Source: Chitinivibrionales bacterium
GTDB taxonomy: Bacteria > Fibrobacterota > Chitinivibrionia > Chitinivibrionales > JANQEN01
Length of the DNA: 64,000 nucleotides
Assembly (NCBI GenBank): GCA_028278335.1
Contig: JANQEN010000146.1
Location: forward strand, 1 to 64,000
Direction of reading: 5' to 3'
A program made the translations under genes and the position numbers. The notes under the pieces were generated by a model. That model had not been told where the DNA came from. It did no database searches and saw only the letters and a program-made list of their open reading frames with translations. How positions within the stretch are numbered: position 1 is the stretch's first letter; each line of letters begins with the position of its first letter. Of the stretch, positions 37,345 through 46,898 are shown piece after piece.

Positions 37345-38334
37345 CTATTTACTTTTCAATGTGGGATATTCAATATTAAAACGGCGTTTATAATAAATTC
37401 TGCTTATGATGAGTGTAACAAGAATTATAACACCATAGAGAGGAATAAAGATCACAACAAAGGTAGAAAGGATATATACGGGCCAACGAAACGCTTGAAA
37501 GGCAAATTCATGCTTGGTGGTAATTGCAAAGATAATAAAAATAACAAGACTAATCCCCGATGGAATAACCATAACCCAGGCATTATACTGTAAAGTGAAA
37601 GAAAAAAGCAGAGCAAATCCACAGGAAACTGCAGCTGCAATGGCAGTCCATTTCTCCCCATAAACCACACAAAAGGTGCGCTTTCCCATTGGTTTATCTC
37701 CAGCCTTATCTGGAATGGTGGTAGCCAAAAAAACTGCAGCATTAGCAAAACCAGCAGTAAGTGATGGGATTAGTCCCTGTTGAATAAGAGAGAGATCAAA
37801 TCCATTTTTAAAATTGGCAGCATACCATCCCACCAAAAAGGTTAAGAGACCATGTCCCAAAAAATTGGCAAACACACCACCCCAGGCATGATTCTTTAGA
37901 TTAAAGGGAGGCATGTTATAGAGGATTCCTAAAATAAGGCTTATGATAAAAATTATTACCATAACCATATCTAAATAGAAAAATGCAATCCCAAAACCCA
38001 AAAATGCACAGAGTATAGTACATCCCCAGGCAGCTTTGATCGAAATCAAACCATTGGGTAAGATAAATAGTTTTCTATTTATTCGATCACTTTCAATATC
38101 GTTTATTTGATTGAGTACATAAATTGATGCAACGATGAGAGAAAACCCAGCAAGGGCAATCCAAAATATATTCTCACTATACCTATTGGATAGGTTAATG
38201 AAGTATCCCCCACCAGGTGAAGCAAGGTCACTTCCGGTAATCCAACCCAAGGTCATGACTGTCCACACCGGGACTAATAATGGTATTCGTAAGAGAAAAA
38301 AGAAATCAAAAAATGTAATAAAAGCTTTTTTCAT
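37345..38334 (-). CDS. UbiA-family prenyltransferase (first copy)
   Basis: 329 residues from the ATG at 38332-38334. I prefer this start because MKKAFITFFDFFFLLRIPLL aligns with the start of the neighbouring paralogue. A TTG at 38403 would add 23 unlikely residues. Motifs NQINDIESD (N75, D79, D83) and DKAGD (D209, D213) form the two diphosphate-binding sites. Hydrophobic helices span the whole chain. It is co-transcribed with the second UbiA, the repeat protein, ferredoxin and reductase. Product unknown. Confidence 0.83.
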   Translation of the reverse strand: MKKAFITFFDFFFLLRIPLLVPVWTVMTLGWITGSDLASPGGGYFINLSNRYSENIFWIALAGFSLIVASIYVLNQINDIESDRINRKLFILPNGLISIKAAWGCTILCAFLGFGIAFFYLDMVMVIIFIISLILGILYNMPPFNLKNHAWGGVFANFLGHGLLTFLVGWYAANFKNGFDLSLIQQGLIPSLTAGFANAAVFLATTIPDKAGDKPMGKRTFCVVYGEKWTAIAAAVSCGFALLFSFTLQYNAWVMVIPSGISLVIFIIFAITTKHEFAFQAFRWPVYILSTFVVIFIPLYGVIILVTLIISRIYYKRRFNIEYPTLKSK

Positions 38335-38462
38335 TAATCTAGGTAAAGCAATAATTGTAATAGAAGGCAACAAATAATGTTGTGTGCATGTGTTGTTCCG
38401 CAAAAACGCGCAAGAGGAACATTTTTCAATATCCTAAGGTCACCTTAAATATACTTTGTGAT

Positions 38463-39548
38463 TTAATAAAGAGGATACTTCCCAATCGGAAAGGGGTTTG
38501 AATAAATCCAGGCGTTTTTTCCTTTAAAAATTTCAATGCGATACAAGCCGGGATCTGTCACATCAAATTCTACCATCGTCCCCTTTCCCTGCTGGACTAT
38601 TCTACCATTCTTTATAAGGTTTATTTCTGCTCTATCAGGTATGGAAACATAAAAAGTTGCTGGGAGTTCAACCACTTCTCTGTTTTTCCCAGGAGGAAAC
38701 GCTTTACCGTCACTGGTTGTTAGGCATATAACAGTTCCTGTTGCATCTCCACGCCTGAAGTTACTGATGAAACCATTACCCTGCTTAATAGCCTCTAAGA
38801 ATATCTTTTTTGAAGTAGAGAAATCTCTTTTACAAAACTCCTTATCAACATATAGATGCGTCCTAATTCCCTTTAGCTCTACTTTGATTGGAAATATTTT
38901 AAAGGCGATGAAACCCTTTTTAATATGAAAGGTGTGGGCATCAACACCTCCAATACCGCTGACAAACTGCTTTCTGTTATACTCATCCCATCGGTGTAAA
39001 AGATTAATCGGAGCATTTTGAATAAATCGTCGAGGATAAAAAATGTAAATAAAACTTAGCCAGGATCGCAAATTTTCAACCCATTCAGACATTTGATTCC
39101 AAATTTCAATACCATCAAAATCGGTCACACTCCAATCGGTCCAAGGGTAGGATGGATATTTTTTAAAGTAATTACGCACTTCTGAAGGATGAGCGAGAAA
39201 TCCTATACCACCAGCTTTTTTCAATTTTTGGATATACTTTTGTGGAGAGTCCTGTTCTTTTTCAACAGCATCCACCCCAAAAACTAGGTAATGATTCTTC
39301 TCTTGGTTATCATTATGTTCGTATCCAACCAGAGTGAATAAATCATTATGAAACTGTTCAAACCCCTCATTTTTTGCTTGCAATGTCATATGATCAGTGA
39401 ATACAAGAAAATCGAGACCCACTGTCTGAGCCGCACTAATCACCTCGCGAGCTTCAATATCTCCATCAGAATATTGAGTATGAATATGGACAGCGCCTTT
39501 AATTTCAACCAATGATTCCAAGAGATCGGATAAATGAAAATTGTCCAT
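38463..39548 (-). CDS. PHP-domain metal-dependent phosphoesterase
   Basis: 361 residues. The N-terminal PHP core is clear: KGAVHIHTQYSDGD (first metal histidines, about residues 18-31), FTDHM (about 51-55), VGYEH, FLAHPSE (about 119-125) and the late GGVDAH (about 198-203). These are the metal ligands of a CehA-like phosphoesterase. The last ~110 residues are an Ig-like beta domain. Substrate unknown. It lies about 130 bases upstream of the UbiA pair on the same strand and may head that operon. Confidence 0.82.
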   Translation of the reverse strand: MDNFHLSDLLESLVEIKGAVHIHTQYSDGDIEAREVISAAQTVGLDFLVFTDHMTLQAKNEGFEQFHNDLFTLVGYEHNDNQEKNHYLVFGVDAVEKEQDSPQKYIQKLKKAGGIGFLAHPSEVRNYFKKYPSYPWTDWSVTDFDGIEIWNQMSEWVENLRSWLSFIYIFYPRRFIQNAPINLLHRWDEYNRKQFVSGIGGVDAHTFHIKKGFIAFKIFPIKVELKGIRTHLYVDKEFCKRDFSTSKKIFLEAIKQGNGFISNFRRGDATGTVICLTTSDGKAFPPGKNREVVELPATFYVSIPDRAEINLIKNGRIVQQGKGTMVEFDVTDPGLYRIEIFKGKNAWIYSNPFPIGKYPLY

Positions 39549-39625
39549 ATTTATAAATTTAACTTGTTTATTTTAAAGATTACTCAGGAACAATGTTAAA
39601 ATTATTATTTAAATATATACTAGAG

Positions 39626-39655
39626 TTGACAAATTATGCTCATAAGGATTATTTT
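39626..39655 (+). promoter_or_regulatory. Predicted sigma70-type promoter of rpsT
   Basis: TTGACA (39626-39631), an 18-base spacer and TATTTT (39650-39655), about 70 bases before the rpsT start, in a very AT-rich divergent gap. Confidence 0.6.
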
Positions 39656-39723
39656 ATACCGTTTTTAAAGATAATAAATTATTTAATTCTATATATTGAG
39701 CAATTAAGGTAAGGAGATTTTTG

Positions 39724-39981
39724 ATGCCACATCATAAATCGTGTAAAAAGAGAATTTTGACTTCAGAAAAATCAAAAATCTACAACAGACAAATCAAGTC
39801 AAGAATAAAGACCGCTTCAAAAAAGCTAACCAGTGCTAAGGATACTGAAGAAGCACAGGGTGCACTTCAATCTGTATATGCTGTTCTCGATCGTGCAGTA
39901 AAATCTGGAGTCATCCATAAGAATAAGGCTGCTAATCAAAAGTCTCGCATGAGCAAAATTGCTGCTGCTGTTAAGGCATAA
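39724..39981 (+). CDS. rpsT: 30S ribosomal protein S20 (bS20)
   Basis: 85-residue basic helical ribosomal protein. It opens PHHKSCKKRILTSEKSKIYN, then RQIKSRIKTA, and ends with the RKAANQKSRMSK-like HKNKAANQKSRMSKIAAAV typical of S20. The ATG at 39724 has AAGGAG seven bases upstream. The TTG immediately before it is not needed. It stands alone with promoter and terminator. Confidence 0.95.
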   Translation: MPHHKSCKKRILTSEKSKIYNRQIKSRIKTASKKLTSAKDTEEAQGALQSVYAVLDRAVKSGVIHKNKAANQKSRMSKIAAAVKA

Positions 39982-40013
39982 CCCACCTCTTTAGCATCAG
40001 GGTCCTGATATAT

Positions 40014-40040
40014 AAAAAAGCTGGAAAATTGCTTTTTTTT
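40014..40040 (+). terminator. Rho-independent terminator of rpsT
   Basis: AAAAAAGC (40014-40021) pairs with GCTTTTTT after a 9-base loop and continues into a T run. It lies 32 bases after the stop codon. Confidence 0.85.
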
Positions 40041-40120
40041 CCTCTTTGTAATTAATATTTTATTTCTACAATTGTATAATTAAGAAATACAATGCTTTCC
40101 AATTCTTGCTATGATACTTT

Positions 40121-42253
40121 ATGAAAATATCTAAAGCACATCTCCTATTTCTTTTTTCCCTTATTATTCTCCCTCATTTTGCCTCAGCTGCATATACCTA
40201 TCAGTTTTTAGAAAAGCCAATGCTCAAAGCTCTGCAGCAGAGAGATGCCTTTTATCACAAAGTTGGTATAGCACACACTAAGATTAATTTTAATTTGCTG
40301 CTTACTAAAAAAGGTGGTTATGCTCTTGAGAAAAAATTAACAACCCATCAGGTACCCTTAAATATTTGGTATAATGTTCTATCAGGAGTTGTACAACTTA
40401 AACGTTCTGAAGAGAAAGCAAAAGCATTTTTTCAAAAAGCTCTCACTCTAGCTGATAATAACCCAGGTTCATTGTTGGTTTTATTTTTCGAATTTCAGGA
40501 ATTTAAATTGGCGCACTGGTCTGAACAGGCTCTGATGAAATTGGAAAAAGAGTACCTGGCAATGGGTGGACAATCAGCAGCACTGGTGGCACAACAATTA
40601 TTAACCGAATCAAAATTTGCTGTGAGCAATGAAAATATTCCGGAGTCGAACAAGCTTCTTAATTGGTCTGCGCAGTTTGAACGATACCCGCTTTGGCAGA
40701 CCTACCTTGAGGGTGCAAAAAAAATATTCCAAGATCCTATTCATTTTTTTGCAGGTGTAAAGAGGTCTCTTTCAATGACCAAATACTCCTGGTTCCTTCA
40801 ATTAAAGCTATTGTACTTTCTTTACTCATGGTTTATCTATGCCCTACTTTTTTATATTGGGGTAATATTTATAGCCTTTTCCTTTCAAAAACTACCTGCA
40901 GCCCTTCACCCTTTTGCCTGTATGCTTCCCCAAAGTTTACCTAGCCCTCTGAGGCTTTTCTTTTGTTTAGCTGTCTATTTTTCATTCATATCCTTTGGAA
41001 TACTATTCTTCTTACTGATGACAGCGATAATCATCTGGCCCTATATAAAAAAGAAAAATCGATATGTGCTCTTGTCGGCTATAGCTATACTGTTGCTCTC
41101 CCCTATCAATGCTCGTATAAATGATGCTTTTTCTGCATCTCTTTCGGACAATCAACCACTGGGAATATTGCGAAGAGCTCTATCTGAAGGATGGCACGAG
41201 GACTTGGAGCTACAAATAATTGATGAAGTTGAAAAGGATGACGCCAACCTCCTCAATCATATCTCTGCAGCAGTCATCAATTTGAAAAAAAACAACCCTG
41301 TTGCTGCAGTCTTTCATGCAAAGTACTATGAGGATATGCAACAAAAGGATCCTGTGGCATTAATAACAGCTGGAAATATTTATAATTACATTGACAATTC
41401 AGAAAAAGCAAAATCCTATTATCAAACCTGTTTGCATACCTTTCCAGCCAATTCCTTTGCTCTCTTTAATTTGGGTCAACTCAACCACCATCTCATGAAT
41501 ATTTTAGAAGGAAGCGAACAGATTGAAAAAGCAGCCGAGGCTAATCCTTTTTTAGTTAACACTTATATAGAAAAAAATGCCCGATATTTTACTGACTCTC
41601 TTCCACCGCTTCGACAATTTATGCAACCAGACTACACACCGGGATATTTTTGGATACATATTTTTCCTAAAAATTGTGGCTCTTGGAAAAGTGCCGAGGC
41701 AATTTGGGGGACCACCTTCTTTGGTATGCCACCATTAATATTTTTGTTCATTTCTCCGATTTTGTTGCTTTTTTTCATCCTCTACAAGAATAATAAAACT
41801 AATCACCATATTACCTATTGCAAATTATGCGGAAAAGCAGTTTGCCCGAAATGCCAAAAGGGTTCATTGTGTAATGGCTGTGCTGTTGAGATTGAAAGGA
41901 GAAACACCAACGAGAAAAAGCACAACAAAAACAGAAAAACGGTTAATTCTACACGAATGATAACAACTATAGTTACCATTTCCTTAAATATCGCTTTTCC
42001 AGGATTGGGACATCTGTATAGAAAAGAGGCTTTTTCTTGGGGTATAACCATACGAATCATTGCGTCTATAATAATATATGCATCCTATGCAATGCTTTTA
42101 ACTTTTTCAATGACCTATCCTTTCTGGGTTATCAAAGATACAGTAACAGTTTTGCTCATTGGCCTTCTAATGTATAACGTCTTCTATACGATCTCACTAG
42201 TACGACATTCGAATATTGAACATGATGCTGTGGAGGAAAGCTATGTCACTTAG
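40121..42253 (+). CDS. Polytopic TPR/zinc-ribbon membrane protein, function unknown
   Basis: 710 residues. Signal peptide (1-23), a helical periplasmic region, three hydrophobic helices (about 227-255, 275-310, 318-335), a TPR block (about 350-490), another helix (about 535-555), a zinc-ribbon-like CKLCGKAVCPKCQKGSLCNGC stretch, and a C-terminal membrane region. This last part opens with FPGLGHLYRKEAFSWG, as in TM2-type domains. I do not recognise a named family. Its end overlaps a DUF4388 gene by 11 bases, and an MglA-like GTPase follows, which suggests a role in polarity or signalling. Confidence 0.6.
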   Translation: MKISKAHLLFLFSLIILPHFASAAYTYQFLEKPMLKALQQRDAFYHKVGIAHTKINFNLLLTKKGGYALEKKLTTHQVPLNIWYNVLSGVVQLKRSEEKAKAFFQKALTLADNNPGSLLVLFFEFQEFKLAHWSEQALMKLEKEYLAMGGQSAALVAQQLLTESKFAVSNENIPESNKLLNWSAQFERYPLWQTYLEGAKKIFQDPIHFFAGVKRSLSMTKYSWFLQLKLLYFLYSWFIYALLFYIGVIFIAFSFQKLPAALHPFACMLPQSLPSPLRLFFCLAVYFSFISFGILFFLLMTAIIIWPYIKKKNRYVLLSAIAILLLSPINARINDAFSASLSDNQPLGILRRALSEGWHEDLELQIIDEVEKDDANLLNHISAAVINLKKNNPVAAVFHAKYYEDMQQKDPVALITAGNIYNYIDNSEKAKSYYQTCLHTFPANSFALFNLGQLNHHLMNILEGSEQIEKAAEANPFLVNTYIEKNARYFTDSLPPLRQFMQPDYTPGYFWIHIFPKNCGSWKSAEAIWGTTFFGMPPLIFLFISPILLLFFILYKNNKTNHHITYCKLCGKAVCPKCQKGSLCNGCAVEIERRNTNEKKHNKNRKTVNSTRMITTIVTISLNIAFPGLGHLYRKEAFSWGITIRIIASIIIYASYAMLLTFSMTYPFWVIKDTVTVLLIGLLMYNVFYTISLVRHSNIEHDAVEESYVT

Positions 42254-43313
42254 TGGAAGCCTTGCTGATTTTGAAATCTCCGATATTTTTCATATTATTG
42301 CTCAAGAAAATAAAACGGGCAAACTTATTCTCTTTACTGATGAAATTGAAGGGCAGGTTATTTTTAAACAGGGGAAAATTATTTCCGCAGGAACTAATCG
42401 TCAAAATGTTAAAAAGATGCTCCTTAAATACCTGTACCACATAGTCAAGATACCCGATGTGGAGATTAACGAAATTAACTACTTTAGTAAAGAGAATTTG
42501 CAGCTTCTTATAAAAGAGATCCAGCAAAAGAACTATATGACACAAAAGGAGCTGACAACCATAATTGAGACGGGTGTGGAGGACATCGTCTGCAGCCTTT
42601 TCTTTATTAAGCGAGGCACCTTTCGTTTTGACCCTTCACCCAATGTTAATGCCTTTCAGTTTTCTGATTTTGCACTACAAACAGACGCCATAACCATGGA
42701 AGCAGCACGAAGAGTTGACGAATGGGATAACATCACACACACAATCACCCGCAATAGCGTTTTCATCCTTTCTGAAACAGCGACACCAGTGACCGAAGAA
42801 AACATCTCCGCCATAGGCAATTTTCCTGGTTACCTTACGACACGTATCGATGGCTCATCAACAACGGAATTCTTATGCCAAGATTCATTTTTCTCAGAGT
42901 ATCAAGTGTATACAGCCCTCTTTGAATTATTCTCTTCTAATGTTATTGCACCATTACCTGAAAACATATCTCATTCAGTAAAAGCTGCACTCAAAAGGAA
43001 TGACAAATCAAAAACGTTTCAAAATATTAATACCATAAGTTCAACAATCGTCATAGTGGCAAGTATTATCATCGTTGTCATGTTTGGCCGATTAATATTG
43101 CACGGAAAAATTCTTGCCCCCTTAGTGCAAAAACAACACCATGCAAAAAACATTATCCTCAATGAGCAAAGCGCTTCAAAAATTGCTATGGCGACATTGT
43201 ATTACCATGCAAATTTTGGCTCTTCACCAAGCCATGTTACTCATCTTATAAAAAATGGTATTTTGGAGAAAAGAGACTTGTCTCAAATACCAACGTCTTC
43301 CAACATTAAATAA
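42243..43313 (+). CDS. DUF4388 (PATAN) domain protein with membrane helix
   Basis: 356 residues from ATG 42243, chosen for GAGG six bases upstream and because MSLSGSLADFEISDIFHII is the usual start of a DUF4388 domain (residues 1-105). A middle helical region follows, then a transmembrane helix (about 268-290) and a short C-terminal part. DUF4388 proteins occur next to response regulators and GTPases in gliding and polarity systems. It is coupled to the TPR/zinc-ribbon gene upstream and precedes the MglA-like GTPase by 257 bases. Confidence 0.72.
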   Translation: MSLSGSLADFEISDIFHIIAQENKTGKLILFTDEIEGQVIFKQGKIISAGTNRQNVKKMLLKYLYHIVKIPDVEINEINYFSKENLQLLIKEIQQKNYMTQKELTTIIETGVEDIVCSLFFIKRGTFRFDPSPNVNAFQFSDFALQTDAITMEAARRVDEWDNITHTITRNSVFILSETATPVTEENISAIGNFPGYLTTRIDGSSTTEFLCQDSFFSEYQVYTALFELFSSNVIAPLPENISHSVKAALKRNDKSKTFQNINTISSTIVIVASIIIVVMFGRLILHGKILAPLVQKQHHAKNIILNEQSASKIAMATLYYHANFGSSPSHVTHLIKNGILEKRDLSQIPTSSNIK

Positions 43314-43570
43314 ATGACAGTATCATTTTTTGTACTTGAAAAAATTGGCGATTCATGATTAAAATAAGTAGTATGTTCGAATATGAAAGAGGATAGCCCC
43401 TGTTTCATACCTTGCATTATTACACATTCGGATTTATATTTCTATATATTTAGTATATAATAAGATATATCTATAATGTTAAGAAGCACCTTGAATAGTA
43501 ACGCTTTCTCATTTCAATAGTCTTTAGTTTTGACATATTTAAATGTGGACTAAAACAAAAGGGACATTAC

Positions 43571-44998
43571 ATGGCAACAATCAACTATGCAGCAAAAGAA
43601 ATAAGTGTAAAAATTGTATACTATGGCCCTGGTTTAAGTGGTAAGACAACAAACTTACAAATAATCCATAGAAAAATTCCCCGAGGCACCCGAAGCGATA
43701 TGGTATCCTTGGCTACAGAAACGGATAGAACCCTTTTCTTTGATTTTTTACCATTGGATCTTGGTAAAATTCGTGGATTTACGGCAAAATTTCAACTCTA
43801 TACCGTTCCTGGCCAGGTGTATTATAATGCCACAAGAAAATTGGTTCTGAGAGGTGTTGATGGTATCGTCTTTGTTGCAGACTCTGCAGCAGATAAAATG
43901 GATGAAAATTTAGAGAGCCTCAACAACATGGAAGAAAACCTTGCTGAATATGGCTATAAAAAAGAAAATATCCCGATTATACTACAATTTAACAAAAGAG
44001 ACCTTTCTAATGCTTTACCAATTAACTACATAAACCAAAAGATCAATAGTGATGGTTTTCCCTACCGAGAAGCAATAGCACAAAAAGGTGAAGGTGTATT
44101 TGAATCATTAAAATTAATAGGAAAATTAGTTATTGATCAACTCAACCAAAAATATGCCTCGAAGAAACGGCCGGGTGATAGTAAGCCCTCACAGATTACA
44201 GCTCCAGCAACAGCAAAAGAGAGTGGGCCACCACCAGTGCAGGTTACACGGCCAGCAGATAAGCAGGGAACTCAACGCATCCCTATAAAGCCACTGGCAT
44301 CTAAACCAGTTGTAGAACCAACAACACCTCCACCACCTCCGGTTCCACCAAAACCGGTAATTAAAGAAAAACCCAAGCAAGCTCCTCAAGCACCACAGTT
44401 TCAACCACCACCTCCACAAGGTAAACCTTTTGCACCACAACCTAAACCTCCAGCTCCTCAATTCGAAGGTGCGGTAAATCAAGTGCCACCTCCTCCGCCT
44501 GTTGCACCACCTCAAATGCCTAAAAAGGAGACTGCTCAGCCAGATCTATCCCACTTTCCTGAAACACCACCGAAACAGGAACAACATCCACAACAGCAAA
44601 ATAGTCAAAGTCCCTACTCATTTAATACTATAGACTTAGAACCAATGCCAGCGGATCCCATGTCACTTCCTATTAATGCTCTCTCAACAGAGGAGGAGTA
44701 TTCTAACTTAGAGACTGAGATCAACCACTATTACGAAAAGCTAAAAAGAGAACTCCCAGAACAGATAAAACCTGACGATTTTGGCTCTCAAAAACCGCAA
44801 GGCCAAATGCCTCAGCAGCAAAATTCTGCACCACCCTCTGGCGGTCAAGCTTTTATTCCACCAAAACCAGAGGCAAGACCACAAATGAGAATGCCCGCAG
44901 AGCGTCCCTTAGACCTTGAGGATGAATTAATGGAAGAGGATAAACAGAAATCAAAGAAAAAGTTTTTTGGTAAGTTTTTTAATAGAGGATCTTTATAA
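43571..44998 (+). CDS. mglA: MglA-like small GTPase with proline-rich C-terminal extension
   Basis: 475 residues. A Ras-like G domain occupies 1-200: P-loop GPGLSGKTT (19-27), TVPGQ (about 77-81, G3), FNKRD (about 137-141, G4). MglA governs cell polarity and motility in Myxococcus and Thermus, with MglB as its GAP. Unlike classical MglA (about 195 residues), this one carries ~275 extra residues: a Pro/Gln-rich disordered stretch (about 200-400), acidic segments and a basic end ([14 protein letters not shown]) that could touch membrane or nucleic acid. AAGGGA lies six bases before the ATG. A roadblock gene follows. Confidence 0.85.
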   Translation: MATINYAAKEISVKIVYYGPGLSGKTTNLQIIHRKIPRGTRSDMVSLATETDRTLFFDFLPLDLGKIRGFTAKFQLYTVPGQVYYNATRKLVLRGVDGIVFVADSAADKMDENLESLNNMEENLAEYGYKKENIPIILQFNKRDLSNALPINYINQKINSDGFPYREAIAQKGEGVFESLKLIGKLVIDQLNQKYASKKRPGDSKPSQITAPATAKESGPPPVQVTRPADKQGTQRIPIKPLASKPVVEPTTPPPPPVPPKPVIKEKPKQAPQAPQFQPPPPQGKPFAPQPKPPAPQFEGAVNQVPPPPPVAPPQMPKKETAQPDLSHFPETPPKQEQHPQQQNSQSPYSFNTIDLEPMPADPMSLPINALSTEEEYSNLETEINHYYEKLKRELPEQIKPDDFGSQKPQGQMPQQQNSAPPSGGQAFIPPKPEARPQMRMPAERPLDLEDELMEEDKQKSKKKFFGKFFNRGSL

Positions 44999-45064
44999 CA
45001 TTTTACACATTTGACATCGGTAAAACTATTTACTCTTAATACGGAAGCGAAATAAAACATAGCA

Positions 45065-45505
45065 ATGGAAAAAGATGTCATTATCAAAGTAGAAGACCTG
45101 CGACGGCTCAATGTTATCCTGACCAAACTCATTGACACAGCACGAATAGATTGTGCACTTATCATTAATAAATCAGGACGAATGATAACATCCCAAAGTG
45201 AAACCAGTGATTATAATAAAACATCTCTGGCAGCTCTTATTTCAGGTAACTTTGCTTCGAGTAGCTCCATTGCTAATATGCTCGGTGAAAACGAATTTAG
45301 CTCCATGCTACAAGAGGGTAAAGAAAAACATATCTATGTCTCAACACTGGACCAAAACTCCATCTTTACCTGTATATTTGACAAAAGGACAACAATCTCA
45401 AAAATAAAAACCTGTCTCAACAAGTTCAACCCTCAACTGCTCGAAGTGCTACAAGTTATATATAGTAATATTGAGTTGGATCCAGAACTCAATCTTGATG
45501 TATAA
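45065..45505 (+). CDS. mglB: Roadblock/LC7-family protein (MglB-like)
   Basis: 146 residues with the roadblock alpha/beta fold (ARIDCALIINKSGRMITSQS near 28-47, then the SLAALISGNFASSSSIANML helix). Roadblock proteins such as MglB are GTPase-activating partners of MglA. It lies 66 bases after the MglA-like gene, so the partnership is strongly suggested. The mglB symbol is by analogy. Similarity to the Myxococcus protein itself is not established here. Confidence 0.78.
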   Translation: MEKDVIIKVEDLRRLNVILTKLIDTARIDCALIINKSGRMITSQSETSDYNKTSLAALISGNFASSSSIANMLGENEFSSMLQEGKEKHIYVSTLDQNSIFTCIFDKRTTISKIKTCLNKFNPQLLEVLQVIYSNIELDPELNLDV

Positions 45506-45582
45506 GGTAACCACAAAAACCCATTTTTATAGATAGCTTTTGCAGGAGCCGAATTGTTCGAGGTTTCCGAAAGTAATTTCTC

Positions 45583-45861
45583 CTAAAGCAATCGTAGGAG
45601 CATAAGAAGAAAGAGTGCCAGCATCACACCACCAACTATTGTTTTCCAGCGAAAAAATGAGGTGCCCTTTTTTTTTGTTCCAGGAAATTCTTGTGCTACC
45701 ATATCTTCATAGTCAAAACTATCGCCAACGTCTATTCCATCCAAATAGGTATTATCACCCCATCCTGTTGATTCATCGGAACCACAATGGGGGCAGGCTT
45801 TTGCCGTTGCTTTAATCTCTTCTCCACAATAGGGACAGGGAATATAGGCTTCATTTTTCAT
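45583..45861 (-). CDS. Zinc-ribbon membrane protein, small
   Basis: 92 residues from the ATG at 45859-45861 (AAGGA ten bases before), which puts the zinc ribbon at the usual N-terminal position. CPYCGEEIKATAKACPHCG is a rubredoxin-like C-x2-C pair. An acidic linker and one C-terminal transmembrane helix (about 71-91) follow. A longer frame from 45921 would overlap the SDR gene and lacks support. Function unknown. Confidence 0.68.
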   Translation of the reverse strand: MKNEAYIPCPYCGEEIKATAKACPHCGSDESTGWGDNTYLDGIDVGDSFDYEDMVAQEFPGTKKKGTSFFRWKTIVGGVMLALFLLMLLRLL

Positions 45862-45889
45862 ACTATACACATCCTTCTTTCTATCTAAG

Positions 45890-46684
45890 TTACAACAATC
45901 CTCTGTAAAGTCCCCCGTCAATCCAATAGCTTGACCCAGTTATGTATGCTGCCTGCTTAGAACACAAATAGACAGCAAGATCAGCAAATTCCTCAGGCGT
46001 ACCTAACCGTTTTAAGGGTACTTTGTCCTTAATTCTCATTTTAACAGCCTCAATGGTAACACCCTCTTTGTCAGCTTCTGTTTTGCAAAGCTGAGTTACT
46101 CTCTCCGTGTCAATATACCCCGGACAGAGTGTATTTGCTGTAATGTTATAAGAAGCTAACTCTTGAGACAATGTCTTGATCAATCCTGTAACCCCTGCTC
46201 GAATTGCATTTGAAACAATGAGATTTTCCACTGGATTTTTAACTGCTATTGAAGTTAATGCTAAAATTCTTCCGAATTTTTGTTTTTTCATACCGGGTAC
46301 TACTTTTTTTATTGACCGGACCACACTCATAAAATTCAACTCAAAGGCCCCATACCACTCCTCTTCTTCAATGGATTCAAAGATGCCAGCCCTTGGGCCA
46401 CCAGCATTGGTTACCAAAACATCCACCTCGCCTATCTGCTTAATAACCCTATTAAAAAAGGTATCTATCTCATCCTTTTTTGACAAGTCTGCTACTAAAC
46501 CCAGAAGCGATTGGCTTGGTGTACCCTTTTGCAAATCAGAAAGGGCTTGGTCCACATTATTCTGCTTACTTGAACAGAAAGCGACATTACTTCCCTCTTC
46601 TAAAAATCGTTGAGCAATTGCCTTCCCCAGCCCCTTTGATCCAGCAAGCACCACAACATTTTTTCCCTGTAATTGCAAGTCCAT
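45890..46684 (-). CDS. SDR-family oxidoreductase lacking the YxxxK motif
   Basis: 264 residues with a Rossmann start VVVLAGSKGLGKAIA, NAGGPRAG, then a region where classical SDRs have YxxxK. Here it reads ENLIVSNAIRAGVTGL, so the catalytic Tyr/Lys pair is replaced. This fits the BKR-like SDR subgroup that is known to deviate from the catalytic tetrad. The C-terminal GSSYWIDGGL is normal. Substrate unknown; annotation as an acyl-carrier-protein reductase would be unsafe. Confidence 0.82.
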   Translation of the reverse strand: MDLQLQGKNVVVLAGSKGLGKAIAQRFLEEGSNVAFCSSKQNNVDQALSDLQKGTPSQSLLGLVADLSKKDEIDTFFNRVIKQIGEVDVLVTNAGGPRAGIFESIEEEEWYGAFELNFMSVVRSIKKVVPGMKKQKFGRILALTSIAVKNPVENLIVSNAIRAGVTGLIKTLSQELASYNITANTLCPGYIDTERVTQLCKTEADKEGVTIEAVKMRIKDKVPLKRLGTPEEFADLAVYLCSKQAAYITGSSYWIDGGLYRGLL

Positions 46685-46898
46685 TGGTTATCCTCTTTTT
46701 AATTGTATTGCGACCTTACATGATTCTTTTTTCAACAAACAGTAAGAGCCTTTAGAGATTGCCTTAGATGTTTCATTTCATCAGAAAAGTACGAAATGTC
46801 ATATTTTAATTCTGTATACTATTCCAAAAAAATATATTCAATAAAGCCTTACTATTACATTTTTACCTATTGAATAATTTTAATCGAGCAGTAGCAGC

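Noticed and set aside
45862-45921. Upstream extension of the zinc-ribbon protein
   Set aside because: It would overlap the SDR gene and add Cys-containing residues not expected before the zinc ribbon. The ATG at 45861 has its own ribosome site.
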